This document shows, one piece after another, positions 15,926 to 27,834 of a DNA stretch of 64,000 nucleotides. Made by a program: the position numbers and the translations under genes. Each line of letters opens with the position of its first letter. The first letter of the stretch is position 1. The stretch comes from Hyphomicrobiales bacterium (GTDB lineage: Bacteria; Pseudomonadota; Alphaproteobacteria; Rhizobiales; Rhizobiaceae). The notes below the pieces were generated by a model that saw only the letters and a program-made list of their open reading frames with translations, had not been told where the DNA came from and searched no databases. The stretch lies in assembly GCA_900466005.1 (NCBI GenBank), contig UEGQ01000003.1, positions 248,001 to 312,000 on the forward strand. Reading direction: 5' to 3'.

Positions 15926-18192
15926 GCCGCGATCGCGGCCATGTTGACGATGTCGGTGTCCTTGGCGCCCATCGAAGCGATCTGCACCGATTTCCCGAGG
16001 CCGACCAGGATCGGCCCCATAACGGTGGAGCCGCCGAGTTCCTGCAGCATCTTCGTCGAGATCGATGCGGAGTGGATGGCCGGCATCACCAGCACATTCG
16101 CCGTGCCGGAAAGCCGGCAGAAGGGATACTGCTCCATCCGGTGCGCATTGAGCGCCACATCTGCCCCCATCTCGCCGTCATACTCGAAATCGACCCGGCG
16201 TGTGTCCAGGATCTTCACCGCCTCGCGCAGCCGTTCGGAACGTTCGCCGGTCGGATGACCGAAGGTGGAATAGGCAAGCAGCGCCACCCGCGGCTCATAG
16301 CCGAAGCTGCGGGCGAAGCCGGCGGCCTCCTCGGCAATGTCGGCGAGCTCCTCGGCCGTCGGCATGTCGTGAACGGCGGTATCGGCGACCAGAACCGTCC
16401 GTCCGCGGGTCAGCGCGAGCGACACGCCGATCACGCGGTGGCCCGGCTGCGGGTCGATACAGCGGCGCACATCCTCGAGCGCCGTTGAATAATTGCGGGT
16501 GGTGCCCGTTACCATGGCATCGGCGTCGCCGAGCGCTACCATGCAGGCGGAGAAATGGTTGCGGTCCGTGTTGATGAGGCGCTGGCAGTCGCGCAAGAGG
16601 TAGCCTTTGCGCTGCAGCCGCGAGTAGAGATATTCGGTGTAAGCCTCGACACGGGTCGAAAGTCGCGCATTGACGACTTCGATGCCCGGACGATCGAGGT
16701 CAATTCCCGCGCGCGCGGCGGTGGCCTTGAGGGGGTCGTCGCGACCGACCAGGATCGCCGTGCCGAGCCCTTGGTTGGCGAAGGCGATTGCGGCGCGCAT
16801 CACCTGTTCTTCCTCGCCTTCGGCGAAGACGACGCGCTTTGGATGATTGCGTACTCGTTCATAGAGGTGCTGTGTGGTCGCGGCGATCGGGTCGCGGCGC
16901 GCCGAAAGCTCGCGCGCATAGGCGTCGAGATCGGTGATTGGCTTGCGCGCGACGCCGGTCTCCATCGCAGCTTTGGCGACGGCGACCGGTATGGCGGAGA
17001 TCAGTCGCGGATCGAACGGCACCGGAATGATGTATTCGGCGCCAAAGCGCGGCCGCGTCCCCTGGTAGGCGGCCGCCACATCGTCGGGGACGTCTTCTCG
17101 TGCCAGCGCGGCGAGCGACCGCACCGCGGCGATCTTCATGGCATCGTTGATCGAGGAGGCGCGCACGTCGAGCGCGCCGCGGAAGATGTAGGGAAAGCCG
17201 AGCACGTTGTTGACCTGGTTCGGGTAGTCCGACCGGCCGGTCGCCATGATCGCGTCATTGCGGATATCAGCGACTTCTTCCGGAGTGATTTCCGGATCCG
17301 GATTCGCCATCGCGAAGATGATCGGATTGTCGGCCATCGAGCGGATCATGTCAGCGGTAAACGCACCCTTCTGGGAGAGTCCCAACACGACGTCGGCGCC
17401 TTCCATCGCTTCGGCGAGCGTGCGGCGGTCAGTCTTCACCGCATGGGCCGATTTCCACTGGTTCATGCCCTCCGTCCGGCCCTGGTAGATGACACCCTTT
17501 GTGTCGCAGAGGGTGATGTTTTCCGGTTTGAAGCCCATGGCCTTGATGAGCTCGATGCAGGCGATCGCCGCCGCACCGGCTCCGTTGCAGACGAGCCGTG
17601 TGTTCTTGAAGTCGCGCCCGGTGAGTTCGAGCGCATTGATCAGGCCCGCGGCGGCGATGATCGCCGTGCCATGCTGGTCGTCGTGGAAGACCGGAATGTC
17701 CATGAGCTCGCGCAGGCGCTGCTCGATGATGAAGCAGTCCGGCGCCTTGATGTCCTCGAGGTTGATTCCACCGAACGACGGCCCGAGATAGCGCACGCAG
17801 TTGATGAATTCGTCGACGTTTTCGGTGTCGACTTCGAGGTCGATGGAATCGACGTCAGCGAATCGCTTGAAGAGGACGGATTTGCCTTCCATGACCGGCT
17901 TGGAAGCAAGCGCTCCGAGATTGCCAAGGCCGAGGATCGCCGTGCCGTTGGTGATGACGGCCACCATATTGCCACGGGTCGTATAGTCGTAGGCAGTCGC
18001 AGGGTCGGCGGCAATTGCCTTGACCGGAACGGCGACACCGGGCGAATAGGCAAGGGAGAGATCGCGCTGCGTCGCCATCGGCTTGGTCGGCGCGATTTCG
18101 AGCTTGCCCGGTCGGCCCTGGGCATGGAAATCGAGCGCTTCCTGTTCCGTGACGGATGTCCTGATGCGGTCGGCCTTGTCTGATGTGGGCAT
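15907..18192 (-). CDS. tme: NADP-dependent malic enzyme with C-terminal phosphotransacetylase-like domain
   Basis: Predicted 761-residue fusion that oxidatively decarboxylates malate to pyruvate, supplying NADPH (TME) or, for the paralogue DME, acetyl-CoA precursors in bacteroids. The malic enzyme part (about 1-430) shows [24 protein letters not shown] and the nucleotide fold [16 protein letters not shown]. The C-terminal 320 residues match phosphate acetyltransferase ([23 protein letters not shown]-like ending) but this domain is thought to be regulatory or oligomeric rather than active. Choosing TME over DME rests on gene order near mutS and olsB as I recall it in S. meliloti, so the cofactor assignment is less sure than the family. 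GAGGGA precedes the ATG. It is divergent from mutS. Confidence 0.9.
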   Translation of the reverse strand: MPTSDKADRIRTSVTEQEALDFHAQGRPGKLEIAPTKPMATQRDLSLAYSPGVAVPVKAIAADPATAYDYTTRGNMVAVITNGTAILGLGNLGALASKPVMEGKSVLFKRFADVDSIDLEVDTENVDEFINCVRYLGPSFGGINLEDIKAPDCFIIEQRLRELMDIPVFHDDQHGTAIIAAAGLINALELTGRDFKNTRLVCNGAGAAAIACIELIKAMGFKPENITLCDTKGVIYQGRTEGMNQWKSAHAVKTDRRTLAEAMEGADVVLGLSQKGAFTADMIRSMADNPIIFAMANPDPEITPEEVADIRNDAIMATGRSDYPNQVNNVLGFPYIFRGALDVRASSINDAMKIAAVRSLAALAREDVPDDVAAAYQGTRPRFGAEYIIPVPFDPRLISAIPVAVAKAAMETGVARKPITDLDAYARELSARRDPIAATTQHLYERVRNHPKRVVFAEGEEEQVMRAAIAFANQGLGTAILVGRDDPLKATAARAGIDLDRPGIEVVNARLSTRVEAYTEYLYSRLQRKGYLLRDCQRLINTDRNHFSACMVALGDADAMVTGTTRNYSTALEDVRRCIDPQPGHRVIGVSLALTRGRTVLVADTAVHDMPTAEELADIAEEAAGFARSFGYEPRVALLAYSTFGHPTGERSERLREAVKILDTRRVDFEYDGEMGADVALNAHRMEQYPFCRLSGTANVLVMPAIHSASISTKMLQELGGSTVMGPILVGLGKSVQIASMGAKDTDIVNMAAIAAYNAGV

Positions 18193-18301
18193 GTTCCCTC
18201 GAACCTAGCTGTGGGCGGCCGTTGTTCCGGCAGACCTTTGTTATTGTCTTTGCAGAGCGGAGGCCGTTACTGTTGCACGTCTCTTTTTCGAAGAAAACCG
18301 T

Positions 18302-21043
18302 TTGCCCGTGACAATCAACAGAGCCCCCTCGACCGAGGTCCTGAATGCTGCCGAGCTTGTCTCGGAGGAGAGCCGTGCATCGGCGACGCCGATGATGGAA
18401 CAGTATATCGAGATCAAGGCCAACAACCCGGATTCGCTGCTTTTCTACCGCATGGGCGACTTCTACGAACTCTTCTTCGAAGATGCGGTGGATGCCTCGC
18501 GGGCACTCGGAATCACGTTGACGAAGCGCGGCCAGCACATGGGGCAGGAAATCCCTATGTGCGGCGTGCCGGTGCATGCCGCTGACGACTATCTGCAGAA
18601 ACTGATCTCTCTCGGTTTCCGGGTCGCCGTCTGTGAGCAGGTCGAGGATCCGGCCGAGGCGAAGAAGCGGGGATCGAAGTCGGTTGTCCGCCGCGACGTG
18701 GTCCGGCTCGTGACACCAGGTACGCTGACCGAAGAGAAGCTGCTCTCGCCGTCCGAATCGAACTATCTGATGGCGCTTTCGCGTATTCGCGGCGGCGCTT
18801 CGCCGCAAATGGCTCTGGCCTGGATCGATATATCAACCGGCGTCTTTCGGCTTGCCGAGACGGAGGAGGGGCGATTGCTCGCCGACATCCTCCGGATCGA
18901 ACCGCGCGAACTGATCGTGCCCGACGGCATTTTTTTCGATCCCGAGCTGAAGCCGGTTTTCGACGTGCTCGGCCGGGTGGCCGTGCCGCAGCCGGCGGTG
19001 CTCTTCGACAGTGCGACGGCCGAAAACCGGCTGGCACGCTTCTTCGGCGTCGGCACGCTCGACGGCTTCGGCTCCTTCACGCGTGCCGAGTTGGCGGCGG
19101 CGTCCGCAGCCGTCGCCTATGTCGAGAAGACGCAGATAGCGGAGCGGCCGCCACTCGGATTGCCTGAGCGCCAGAGTGCCGCGTCGACGCTCTTCATCGA
19201 TCCTGCAACGCGCGCCAACCTGGAACTCGTGAAAACGCTTTCTGGTGATCGCAATGGTTCGCTGCTGAAGGCGATCGACCGGACCGTCACCGGCGGTGGC
19301 GCCCGTCTGCTCGCCGAGCGGTTGATGTCGCCCCTCACCGATCCGCAGCAGATCGCCGAGCGGCAGGATTCCATCGCATTCCTGCTCGCGGAAGCGACCC
19401 TCGCTGACCGCCTGCGCGATGCCTTGAAGCGCGTGCCGGACATGCCTCGTGCACTCTCCCGCCTGGCGCTCGAGCGTGGCGGCCCGCGCGATTTGGGCGC
19501 GATCCGTCATGGACTTGCGGTTGCTCGTGATGTCGCAGGCCTCCTTTCGAAACAGGATCTGCCGGCGGAGCTCGAAGGAGCCTACGAGGACCTCGTTCTT
19601 CTGCCGGCGGCTCTCGAAGACTTGCTTGCGATGATGCTCGCCGACGACCTGCCGCTGTTGAAGCGCGACGGCGGTTTCCTGCGCGAGGGGGCGGTCACCG
19701 AACTCGACGAGGTGCGAGCCCTGCGCGACCAGTCGCGCCGGGTGATCGCCGGATTGCAGCTGCAATATGCCGAGGAAACCGGGATCAGGTCGCTGAAAAT
19801 CAAGCATAACAATGTGCTTGGTTACTTCATCGAGGTCTCCGCCGGCAATGCCGGCGCGATGACCGACAACGACGCGGCACGGTCGCGCTTCATTCATCGG
19901 CAGACGATGGCGAGCGCCATGCGGTTCACCACGACCGAGCTCGCCGACCTCGAAAGCCGGATCGCCAATGCTGCCGGTCAGGCCCTGGAAATCGAACTGC
20001 AGGTCTTCGATCGCATGACTGCGGAGGTCGTTGCCGCCGCCGAACCGATCAAGGCTGCGGCGCGAGCGCTTGCAGTGCTCGACGTGGCGGCGGGGCTGGC
20101 CGCACTTGCCGAAGAGCAGGGCTATTGCCGACCAATCGTCGACGACAGCCGCATGTTCGCGATCACCGCAGGTCGCCATCCGGTGGTCGAGCAGGCATTG
20201 AGACGGCAGGCACTCAGTCCGTTTATCGCCAACAACTGCGATCTCTCCCCGAGCGGCAGCGGAGGCAACGGTGCAATCTGGCTGCTCACCGGCCCCAACA
20301 TGGGCGGTAAGTCGACGTTCCTGCGCCAGAACGCGCTGATCGCCATCATGGCGCAGATGGGTTCGTTCGTGCCCGCGGGTTCGGCCCATATCGGCGTTGT
20401 CGACCGTCTGTTCTCGCGTGTCGGGGCTTCGGACGACCTCGCTCGGGGGCGCTCGACATTCATGGTCGAAATGGTCGAGACGGCGGCGATCCTCAACCAG
20501 GCCGGCGACCGCTCGCTCGTCATTCTCGATGAGATCGGTCGCGGCACGGCGACCTTCGACGGGCTTTCGATTGCCTGGGCGGCGGTCGAGCACCTGCACG
20601 AGGTCAATCGTTGCCGGGCGCTGTTCGCCACCCATTTCCACGAGCTGACGGCTCTTTCCGAGAAGCTCGACAGGCTTTCCAACGTCACCATGCGCGTCAA
20701 GGAATGGGATGGCGACGTGATCTTTCTGCATGAGGTAGGGCCCGGAGCTGCCGATCGCTCCTACGGTATCCAGGTCGCCCGGCTTGCGGGACTGCCGGCC
20801 TCGGTGGTGGCGCGCGCCCGCGACGTTCTCACCCGCCTCGAGGATGCCGATCGCAAGAACCCGGCGAGCCAATTGATCGATGACTTGCCGCTATTCCAGG
20901 TGGCTGTACGACGCGAGACGGCGGCAAAGGTGGGCGCCTCGAAAGTTGAGGAGGCGCTCCGTGCGCTGGATCTCGACGACATGACGCCGCGCGCGGCCCT
21001 CGAAGCGCTCTACGAACTCAAGAAACAACTTGGCAAGTCTTGA
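18302..21043 (+). CDS. mutS: DNA mismatch repair protein MutS
   Basis: Predicted 913-residue mismatch-recognition ATPase. The N-terminal mismatch-binding domain has the intercalating Phe-X-Glu element in [15 protein letters not shown]. The ABC-type ATPase near the C-terminus has Walker [10 protein letters not shown], the signature region [14 protein letters not shown] and Walker [17 protein letters not shown], followed by FATHFHELT. The start is uncertain: TTG 18302 gives this length, GTG 18308 is two codons later and an ATG pair lies 30 codons in; none has a clear ribosome-binding site. mutS is divergent from tme (109-base gap) and upstream of glnD. mutL is not in the window. Confidence 0.96.
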   Translation: MPVTINRAPSTEVLNAAELVSEESRASATPMMEQYIEIKANNPDSLLFYRMGDFYELFFEDAVDASRALGITLTKRGQHMGQEIPMCGVPVHAADDYLQKLISLGFRVAVCEQVEDPAEAKKRGSKSVVRRDVVRLVTPGTLTEEKLLSPSESNYLMALSRIRGGASPQMALAWIDISTGVFRLAETEEGRLLADILRIEPRELIVPDGIFFDPELKPVFDVLGRVAVPQPAVLFDSATAENRLARFFGVGTLDGFGSFTRAELAAASAAVAYVEKTQIAERPPLGLPERQSAASTLFIDPATRANLELVKTLSGDRNGSLLKAIDRTVTGGGARLLAERLMSPLTDPQQIAERQDSIAFLLAEATLADRLRDALKRVPDMPRALSRLALERGGPRDLGAIRHGLAVARDVAGLLSKQDLPAELEGAYEDLVLLPAALEDLLAMMLADDLPLLKRDGGFLREGAVTELDEVRALRDQSRRVIAGLQLQYAEETGIRSLKIKHNNVLGYFIEVSAGNAGAMTDNDAARSRFIHRQTMASAMRFTTTELADLESRIANAAGQALEIELQVFDRMTAEVVAAAEPIKAAARALAVLDVAAGLAALAEEQGYCRPIVDDSRMFAITAGRHPVVEQALRRQALSPFIANNCDLSPSGSGGNGAIWLLTGPNMGGKSTFLRQNALIAIMAQMGSFVPAGSAHIGVVDRLFSRVGASDDLARGRSTFMVEMVETAAILNQAGDRSLVILDEIGRGTATFDGLSIAWAAVEHLHEVNRCRALFATHFHELTALSEKLDRLSNVTMRVKEWDGDVIFLHEVGPGAADRSYGIQVARLAGLPASVVARARDVLTRLEDADRKNPASQLIDDLPLFQVAVRRETAAKVGASKVEEALRALDLDDMTPRAALEALYELKKQLGKS

Positions 21044-21063
21044 TCGTTAGATTTGCCTGTGAA

Positions 21064-21098
21064 GGGTGCAGGAAAAGCGCTATAGCGCTGTTGCACCC
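21064..21098. repeat. Nested inverted repeats between mutS and glnD
   Basis: An outer pair GGGTGCA (21064-21070) and TGCACCC (21092-21098) encloses a perfect 14-base palindrome AGCGCTATAGCGCT (21076-21089). As RNA this could fold as a long interrupted hairpin in the 119-base mutS-glnD gap; as DNA the inner element could be an operator or contain a -10 (CTATAG). No T-run follows, so a simple terminator is unlikely. Confidence 0.55.
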
Positions 21099-21162
21099 AG
21101 CTCGCCATCTATTGCCGGAAAGCCTTGCGGCGGACCTGCCGGGGAAAGTCTGACGCACTGCC

Positions 21163-23988
21163 ATGACCATGTCTGATCTCGATCTCAGCGAAATCCTCGA
21201 TGTCGCCGCGCTCACGGAAGAATGCAGGAACGCAGTTCGCGCCAATGGCGGCAAGCTGCTGGAGACGCGTTCGGCCCTTCTGCCGATCCTGCGCGCCGCA
21301 AGCACTCAAGGGCGCGAGAAGGTGAAGGCTCAGCTCTTTGCCGATGGTAGCGGTCTTCGCTGTGCGCAGCGGCTCTCCTCGCTGCAGGACCGGATCATCG
21401 CCATCATCTTCGACTTTGCCGCAACCCAGATCTACCGAGACGCGGCAAAGATCGCGGTCTCGGCCGTCGGCGGGTACGGTCGCGGCACCCTGGCGCCGGG
21501 ATCGGATATCGACCTGCTCTTCGTGCTGCCGGCGAAGTTCACCCCCGACATGCACAACGCCGTCGAGTTTGTGCTCTACCTCCTCTGGGACATGGGCTTC
21601 AAGGTCGGACATGCGACCCGCACGATCGAGGAATGCATCCGCCTCTCGAAAACGGACATGACGATCCGCACCGCGATCCTCGAGACACGCTTCGTCTGCG
21701 GCCGGGAAGAGCTCGTAGGGGAACTGCACCAGCGTTTCGACCACGACGTGACCCGCGACACGGCTCCGGAATTCATCGCCGCCAAGCTCGCCGAACGCGA
21801 CGAGAGGCACCGAAAGTCGGGGGACAGCCGCTATCTCGTCGAGCCGAACGTCAAGGAAGGCAAGGGAGGCCTGCGTGACCTTCAGACGCTCTTCTGGATC
21901 GCCAAGTACAAGTACCACGTTCGCGACGCCGGTGAACTCGTCAAGCTCGGCGTTCTTTCCAGACAGGAATGGCGCCTTTTCCAGAAGGCTGACGACTTCC
22001 TCTGGGCGGTGCGCTGCCATATGCACTTCCTCACCGGCAAGCCCGAGGAGAGGCTCTCATTCGATCTGCAGCCGGAGATCGCCCGCAGCCTCGGTTACCA
22101 GCCGCGGCCAGGCCTTTCGGCCGTCGAGCGCTTCATGAAGCACTACTTCCTGGTCGCCAAGGATGTCGGCGACTTGACCCGCATCTTCTGCGCGACGCTC
22201 GAGGAGCAGCAGGCGAAGGCCGCGCCCGTATTGACGGCGATGCTCGGCCGCTTCGCCAACCGTCCCCGCAAGATTCCCGGTACCATCGAGTTCATCGAGG
22301 ACAGGGGCCGCATAGCGCTCGCCGACAAGGACGTCTTCAAACGTGACCCGATCTCGATCATGCGCTTCTTTCACGTGGCCGACATCAACGGGCTCGAGTT
22401 CCATCCTGACGCGTTGAAGATCGTCACCCGCTCGCTGTCGTTGATCGACAACGACTTCCGGGAAAACGAGGAGGCAAACCGGCTTTTCCTGTCAATGCTG
22501 ACGTCGCGGCGTCAGCCGGGGCAGATCCTGCGCCGGATGAACGAGTCCGGCGTTCTCGGCCGCTTCATTCCGGAATTCGGCAAGATTGTCTCGATGATGC
22601 AGTTCAACATGTATCATCATTACACGGTCGATGAGCACCTGATCCGTACCATAGAGGTTCTGTCGGAGATCGACCAAGGGAAGGCCGAGGATATCCATCC
22701 GCTCGCCGCGACCCTCATGCCCGGTGTTGAGGATCGGGACTCGCTTTACGTCGCGGTTCTCCTTCACGACATTGCCAAGGGGCGACAAGAGGATCATTCC
22801 GTCGCCGGTGCACGGGTCGCGCGCAAGCTCTGCCCGCGCCTCGGCCTCAGCCCGAAGCAGACGGAACTCGTTGCCTGGCTCATCGATGAACACCTCACCA
22901 TGTCGATGGTTGCGCAGACCCGTGACATGCACGACCGCAAGACGATCAGCGATTTCGCCGAGAAGGTGCAGTCACTCGACCGGCTCAAAATGCTCCTGAT
23001 CCTGACGGTCTGCGATATTCGTGCGGTCGGTCCAGGTGTGTGGAATGGCTGGAAGGGCCAGTTGCTGCGAACACTTTACTACGAGACCGAACTGCTGCTG
23101 TCCGGCGGTTTTTCGGAAGTATCGCGCAAGGATCGCGCGAAGTATGCCGCCGAGCAGCTCAGCAAGGCGCTCGGCGACTGGAGCGACAAGGATCGTGCGA
23201 CCTACACGAAGCTGCACTACGAGCCCTATCTGCTGACGGTCCCCCTGGAGGATCAAGTGCGGCACGCCCACTTTATCCGTGAGGCGGACAGCACGGGCAA
23301 GGGGCTCGCGACCATGGTCCGGACCCATTCCTTCCATGCAATCACCGAAATTACTGTGCTCGCCCCCGACCACCCACGCCTCCTGTCGGTTATTGCGGGT
23401 GCATGCGCTGCGGCCGGCGCGAATATCGCCGATGCGCAGATCTACACGACGTCTGACGGTCGCGCTTTGGACACCATTCTGGTCAACCGTGAGTTCCCGA
23501 TCGACGAGGACGAAATGCGGAGAGGTGCGACGATCAGCAGGATGATCGAGGACGTTCTCTCGGGCCGCAAGCGGCTGCCGGAGGTCATTGCTACCCGTAG
23601 CAAGGGCAAGAAGGGGAACAAGACCTTCCCCGTGCAGCCACACGTGACGATCTCGAACACGCTGTCGAATAAGTTCACCGTCATCGAGATCGAGTGCCTC
23701 GACCGCATCGGGTTGCTCGCCGAGGTGACGGCGGTGCTCTCCGACCTGTCGCTGGACATACAGTCCGCCCGCATCACCACCTTCGGGGAAAAGGTGATCG
23801 ATACCTTCTACGTCACTGACCTCATAGGACAGAAGGTCACCAACGAGAACCGCCAGGCGAGTATCATTGCGCGCCTGAAGACGGTGATGGCGGGCCAGGC
23901 CGATGAATTCCGCGACAATATGCCGTCCGGCATCATCGCGCCGCAGTTGCAGAAGGGGCCGGCTGCGCAGAAGAAGGTCAGGGCCTGA
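21163..23988 (+). CDS. glnD: GlnD, bifunctional PII uridylyltransferase / uridylyl-removing enzyme
   Basis: Predicted 941-residue nitrogen sensor. Glutamine controls whether it uridylylates PII proteins (GlnB/GlnK) or removes UMP, and so sets NtrB/NtrC and glutamine synthetase activity. Domains in order: nucleotidyltransferase with [18 protein letters not shown] (about 103-120), a central region, an HD phosphohydrolase domain with [14 protein letters not shown] (about 530), and two C-terminal ACT domains that bind glutamine (about 720-800 and 830-910). Length agrees with rhizobial GlnD. The murJ ATG follows two bases after its stop, so the pair is probably one operon. It complements rpoN and ptsN elsewhere in the window. 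Confidence 0.97.
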   Translation: MTMSDLDLSEILDVAALTEECRNAVRANGGKLLETRSALLPILRAASTQGREKVKAQLFADGSGLRCAQRLSSLQDRIIAIIFDFAATQIYRDAAKIAVSAVGGYGRGTLAPGSDIDLLFVLPAKFTPDMHNAVEFVLYLLWDMGFKVGHATRTIEECIRLSKTDMTIRTAILETRFVCGREELVGELHQRFDHDVTRDTAPEFIAAKLAERDERHRKSGDSRYLVEPNVKEGKGGLRDLQTLFWIAKYKYHVRDAGELVKLGVLSRQEWRLFQKADDFLWAVRCHMHFLTGKPEERLSFDLQPEIARSLGYQPRPGLSAVERFMKHYFLVAKDVGDLTRIFCATLEEQQAKAAPVLTAMLGRFANRPRKIPGTIEFIEDRGRIALADKDVFKRDPISIMRFFHVADINGLEFHPDALKIVTRSLSLIDNDFRENEEANRLFLSMLTSRRQPGQILRRMNESGVLGRFIPEFGKIVSMMQFNMYHHYTVDEHLIRTIEVLSEIDQGKAEDIHPLAATLMPGVEDRDSLYVAVLLHDIAKGRQEDHSVAGARVARKLCPRLGLSPKQTELVAWLIDEHLTMSMVAQTRDMHDRKTISDFAEKVQSLDRLKMLLILTVCDIRAVGPGVWNGWKGQLLRTLYYETELLLSGGFSEVSRKDRAKYAAEQLSKALGDWSDKDRATYTKLHYEPYLLTVPLEDQVRHAHFIREADSTGKGLATMVRTHSFHAITEITVLAPDHPRLLSVIAGACAAAGANIADAQIYTTSDGRALDTILVNREFPIDEDEMRRGATISRMIEDVLSGRKRLPEVIATRSKGKKGNKTFPVQPHVTISNTLSNKFTVIEIECLDRIGLLAEVTAVLSDLSLDIQSARITTFGEKVIDTFYVTDLIGQKVTNENRQASIIARLKTVMAGQADEFRDNMPSGIIAPQLQKGPAAQKKVRA

Positions 23989-23990
23989 GC

Positions 23991-25601
23991 ATGGGGCTCG
24001 TCAAGAAGTTTGCCACCGTCGGCGGCGCGACACTGGGCAGCCGCCTTTTCGGTTTTGTACGCGAGACGCTGATGGCGGCGGCGCTCGGCACCGGACCGAT
24101 GGCCGATGTCTTCTATGCGGCGTTCCGCTTCCCGAACCTTTTTCGCCGGCTTTTTGCCGAAGGGGCTTTCAACGCTGCCTTCGTGCCGCTCTTTGCCAAG
24201 GAGATCGAGGCAAACGGGGTGGATGGCGCCAAGCGTTTCTCCGAGGAGGTCTTCGGGGTTCTGTTCACCGTCCTGATGATCCTGACGATCGGGATGGAGC
24301 TCGCCATGCCGCTCCTCGTTTCGTGGATCATTGCGCCGGGTTTCGCCGACGATCCGGAAAAGCTGTCGATTACCGTCAGGCTTGCTGCGGTGATGTTTCC
24401 CTATCTCATGTCGATGTCGCTGACGGCGATGATGAGCGGGATGCTGAACTCGCTGCATCACTTCTTCGCGGCAGCGGTTGCTCCGATCTTTCTCAACGTC
24501 GTGATGATCGGCGCGTTGTTCTACGCGCTTTACACCGGTGCGGAGCCGGCCCTGACCGCGTGGTACCTCTCCTGGTCGGTGCTCGCCGCCGGTGTTTTGC
24601 AGTTGGCCGTCGTATATGGCGGTGTGCGCCATGCCGGAATCTCCATCGGGTTGAGGTTCCCGCGCTTCACGCCCAACGTGAAGCGGCTTCTGGTGCTCGC
24701 CATCCCGGCGGCGGTGACGGGCGGCATTACCCAAATCAACCAGATCATCGGCCAGGCGATCGCCTCCGGAAAGGAAGGCGCTATCGCCGCCCTTCAGTAT
24801 GCCGACCGCATCTATCAGCTGCCACTGGGCGTTGTCGGCGTGGCCGTCGGGGTCGTCCTGCTTCCGGAACTCGCAAGGGCACTGAAGGCCGGCTATACGA
24901 GGGAGGCAACCAACATACAGAACCGGTCGATCGAATTCGTGCTGTTTCTCACCCTTCCTGCGGCGGCCGCGCTCTGGGTTCTCTCCGACGAGATCATCCG
25001 CGTGCTCTACGAGCGCGGCGCCTTCACCGAACAGAACACGGCGGTCGTCGCGTCGATCCTCGCTATCTACGGCCTCGGGCTTCCGGGTTTCGTCCTGATC
25101 AAAGCCCTGCAGCCGGGCTTCTATGCACGGGAAGATACGCGCACACCGATGCGGTTCACCGGGGTTTCGGTCGTCATCAATTCCGCACTTGCCATCTCGC
25201 TTTTCCCCTTCATCGCGGAGCGCGGGATTGCGACGGCCGAAGCTGCCGCGGGCTGGGTCAATGCCTGCCTCCTGTTCTCAACGCTTCTTCGCCGCGGGGA
25301 TCTCGTCTGGGAATGGGCACTCGCGAAGAGGGCGGCGCGGCTCGTCGTCGCCTCAGCGGTCATGGCCGGCGTGCTCCTGTACCTATCCGATCGCTTGAGC
25401 GGCTGGCTACAGCCCGAGACGCCGCTTCTGACACAGGTTGCGGCGCTCGGCGCGCTGATTGCCGTTGCGATGGTCGTCTATTTCGGCCTTGCCTTCGCCA
25501 TCGGTGGGGCCGATCTCGGCATGATACGGCGCAATCTCCAGCGCGGCGCCCGGAGTCCCGCCCAATCGTCCGAAAGCCTGTCTTCGGATGGCGAGCAATG
25601 A
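23991..25601 (+). CDS. murJ: MurJ/MviN lipid II flippase
   Basis: Predicted 536-residue polytopic protein (about 14 membrane segments) that flips lipid II across the inner membrane for peptidoglycan synthesis. The N-terminus VKKFATVGGATLGSRLFGFV and the following DVFYAAFRFPNLFRRLFAEG are the MviN signature, with conserved Arg residues in the central cavity. The C-terminus is hydrophilic and short. Gene order glnD-murJ is conserved in rhizobia. Its TGA overlaps the ATG of the following VOC gene by ATGA, implying translational coupling. Confidence 0.96.
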   Translation: MGLVKKFATVGGATLGSRLFGFVRETLMAAALGTGPMADVFYAAFRFPNLFRRLFAEGAFNAAFVPLFAKEIEANGVDGAKRFSEEVFGVLFTVLMILTIGMELAMPLLVSWIIAPGFADDPEKLSITVRLAAVMFPYLMSMSLTAMMSGMLNSLHHFFAAAVAPIFLNVVMIGALFYALYTGAEPALTAWYLSWSVLAAGVLQLAVVYGGVRHAGISIGLRFPRFTPNVKRLLVLAIPAAVTGGITQINQIIGQAIASGKEGAIAALQYADRIYQLPLGVVGVAVGVVLLPELARALKAGYTREATNIQNRSIEFVLFLTLPAAAALWVLSDEIIRVLYERGAFTEQNTAVVASILAIYGLGLPGFVLIKALQPGFYAREDTRTPMRFTGVSVVINSALAISLFPFIAERGIATAEAAAGWVNACLLFSTLLRRGDLVWEWALAKRAARLVVASAVMAGVLLYLSDRLSGWLQPETPLLTQVAALGALIAVAMVVYFGLAFAIGGADLGMIRRNLQRGARSPAQSSESLSSDGEQ

Positions 25602-26005
25602 CCCGTTCAGCGCCCCGGCGTCGCCTCGCTACGGTCGCACTGGTGGTCGATGATTACGACCGCGCCAGAGCTTTCTACTGCGATGTCCTCGGCTTCGAGT
25701 GCCTTGCCGACAGCAGTTTGGAGGGGGACAAGCGCTGGCTCGTCGTCGCGCCGAAAGGAGCGGCAGGTGCCGCCCTGCTGCTCGCCCGGGCAGACGGCGA
25801 AGCACAGACGCAGGCGATTGGAAACCAGACAGGCGGCCGGGTCGGGTTCTTCCTGGAGACCGACGACTTCGCACGTGACCACGCGGCCTTTCTTGCAAAT
25901 GGCGTCCAGTTCCTCGAAGAGCCTCGACGCGAGGTTTATGGGACAGTCGCCGTCTTCGCGGACCTCTACGGAAATCGCTGGGACCTGATCGAACCCGCCC
26001 CTTGA
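25598..26005 (+). CDS. VOC-superfamily (glyoxalase-like) protein
   Basis: Predicted 135-residue vicinal oxygen chelate protein. It starts MTRSAPRRRLATVALVVDDY and contains RARAFYCDVLGFE (first module) and the closing AVFADLYGNRWDLIEP, the pattern of lactoylglutathione lyase-like proteins. Unlike glyoxalase I, only part of the metal-ligand set is recognisable, so activity is unassigned. The ATG overlaps the murJ stop by four bases. It shares little obvious similarity with the VOC protein at 1678-2094 beyond the fold. Confidence 0.85.
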   Translation: MTRSAPRRRLATVALVVDDYDRARAFYCDVLGFECLADSSLEGDKRWLVVAPKGAAGAALLLARADGEAQTQAIGNQTGGRVGFFLETDDFARDHAAFLANGVQFLEEPRREVYGTVAVFADLYGNRWDLIEPAP

Positions 26006-26085
26006 TTGTCGTTCGGGCCGCGTGCATAAGCGCGAGCGAGTTTCAATAGCGAGGCCGGGCCCTCCACAAGCCTGTGAGGACGATT

Positions 26086-27150
26086 ATGGGCGAATTCAAA
26101 CAGCTGGTTTTCTCCGGTGTTCAGCCGACCGGCAATCTTCATCTCGGCAATTACCTGGGCGCGATCCGTAAGTTTGTTGCGCTGCAGGAAAGCCACGATT
26201 GCATCTACTGCGTCGTCGACCTTCATGCGATCACGGCCCAGCTCGTCCATGACGACCTGCCCGGCCAGATCCGCTCGATCACCGCGGCCTTCCTTGCCGC
26301 CGGCATCGACCCCAAGCAGCATACTGTCTTCAACCAATCGCAGGTTCCCCAGCACGCCGAACTTGCCTGGATATTCAACTGTGTCGCGCGCATCGGCTGG
26401 ATGAACCGCATGACGCAGTTCAAGGACAAGGCAGGCAAGGATCGCGAGAACGCGTCGCTCGGCCTGCTTGCCTATCCGAGCCTGATGGCAGCTGACATCC
26501 TCGTCTACCGCGCGACCCATGTCCCGGTCGGTGACGACCAGAAGCAGCACCTCGAGCTGACGCGCGACATCGCCATGAAGTTCAACATGGACTTCATGCC
26601 GAAGATCCGCGCGGCTGGCCTCGGGACCGACATCGTCGTGGGCGACGAGCCGGTCCACGCCTATTTCCCGATGGTGGAGCCGATGATCGAGGGGCCGGCG
26701 CCGCGCGTCATGAGCCTCAAGGACGGCACCAAGAAGATGTCGAAGTCGGATCCCTCCGATCTCTCGCGCATAAATCTGCTGGATGACGCCGAAACCATCT
26801 CGAAGAAGATCCGCAAGGCCAAGACCGACCCGGACGCATTGCCGAGCGAGGTCGAAGGGCTGAAAGGTCGTCCCGAAGCCGACAATCTCGTCGGCATCTT
26901 CGCGGCACTTTCCGATCGCTCGAAGACGGACGTCCTGAAGGACTTCGGCGGACAGCAGTTCTCGGTCTTCAAGCCGGCTCTCGTCGACCTTGCCGTCGAG
27001 GTGCTCGCACCCGTCAACGGGGAAATGCGCCGGCTCATGGGCGATCCCGGCTACATCGACAGCGTCCTGCGTGACGGCGGCGCTCGCGCTGGCGCCCGGG
27101 CCGAAAAGACCATGAAGGAAGTCCGCGACATCATCGGCTTCGTGCAGTAA
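26086..27150 (+). CDS. trpS: Tryptophan-tRNA ligase
   Basis: Predicted 354-residue class Ic aminoacyl-tRNA synthetase that charges tRNA-Trp. The HIGH-type motif is [12 protein letters not shown] and the KMSKS motif is [27 protein letters not shown] and [13 protein letters not shown] are also typical. The ATG at 26086 is preferred to the GTG at 26074 because GAGGA lies directly ahead at proper spacing. It lies downstream of murJ-VOC and upstream of usp. Nothing resembling an attenuator was seen in the 80-base gap. Confidence 0.97.
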   Translation: MGEFKQLVFSGVQPTGNLHLGNYLGAIRKFVALQESHDCIYCVVDLHAITAQLVHDDLPGQIRSITAAFLAAGIDPKQHTVFNQSQVPQHAELAWIFNCVARIGWMNRMTQFKDKAGKDRENASLGLLAYPSLMAADILVYRATHVPVGDDQKQHLELTRDIAMKFNMDFMPKIRAAGLGTDIVVGDEPVHAYFPMVEPMIEGPAPRVMSLKDGTKKMSKSDPSDLSRINLLDDAETISKKIRKAKTDPDALPSEVEGLKGRPEADNLVGIFAALSDRSKTDVLKDFGGQQFSVFKPALVDLAVEVLAPVNGEMRRLMGDPGYIDSVLRDGGARAGARAEKTMKEVRDIIGFVQ

Positions 27151-27227
27151 GGTCGCGAACGAGCCGGGCAGGGCGGCCGGAACCTGTCTGTGGGCGGATC
27201 AACGCAGTCCGGCGGCGGGGGATGCAC

Positions 27228-27719
27228 ATGGTTTCGACGCGCCTGTCACGCCTTGAGGGACACCGGCGAAAGTTTCTGGCGGTCATCGACAATACGCCGG
27301 AATGCTACCGGGCACTCCACTATGCCGGACGGCGCGCGAAGAATTCGAACGGCGGTCTCGTCCTGCTCTACATCATTCCGGAGGGCGATTTCCAGCAATG
27401 GCTGGGCGTCGAGGAAATCATGCGCGCAGAGGCGCGCGAGGAGGCCGAAGCGACGATGGCCAAGGCCGCCCAGACGGTCCGGGAGACCATCGGGACGGAG
27501 CCGGAGATCGTCATCCGCGAGGGAAGTCCTGCTGCTCAGATCAATGCGGTGATCGAGGAGGACCGGGACATCGCGATTCTCGTCCTGGCCGCCGGTTCAA
27601 CAAAGGAAGGGCCCGGACCTCTGGTTTCCATGATCGCCGGGCGCGGCGCGGCCTTTCCGATTCCGGTGACCGTGCTCCCCGATTCCCTGACCAACGAGGA
27701 AATCGACGCCCTCTGCTGA
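27228..27719 (+). CDS. Universal stress protein (UspA) family
   Basis: Predicted 163-residue cytoplasmic alpha/beta protein. The opening strand RRKFLAVIDNTPECYRALHYA and the late AILVLAAGSTKEGPGPLVSM follow the UspA fold; the usual ATP-binding GxxGx9GS motif is only loosely matched, so nucleotide binding is uncertain. ATG 27228 is chosen; an ATG two codons earlier is possible. It lies between trpS and the nfu gene. Confidence 0.85.
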   Translation: MVSTRLSRLEGHRRKFLAVIDNTPECYRALHYAGRRAKNSNGGLVLLYIIPEGDFQQWLGVEEIMRAEAREEAEATMAKAAQTVRETIGTEPEIVIREGSPAAQINAVIEEDRDIAILVLAAGSTKEGPGPLVSMIAGRGAAFPIPVTVLPDSLTNEEIDALC

Positions 27720-27834
27720 ACCAGGGATAAGTCGCAGTGATGCCATTCGTGCTTGAAGCGGAAGCCGATTGGCCGTATTTCATTTTGAAGAATTCTAAAA
27801 CTCAATGGCGGCCTGCGGCCGTTAGGAGGAAGCA

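Noticed and set aside
16555-18183. 542-codon open frame antisense to tme
   Set aside because: High-GC shadow of the malic enzyme gene; no recognisable domain, and tme has full motif support.
18833-20872. 679-codon open frame antisense to mutS
   Set aside because: Arg/Gly/His-rich composition typical of antisense frames in GC-rich genes; mutS is intact.
23903-25597. Long frame running through murJ into the VOC gene
   Set aside because: Only the last 135 codons (25598-26005) show a real domain; the upstream part is murJ read out of frame.
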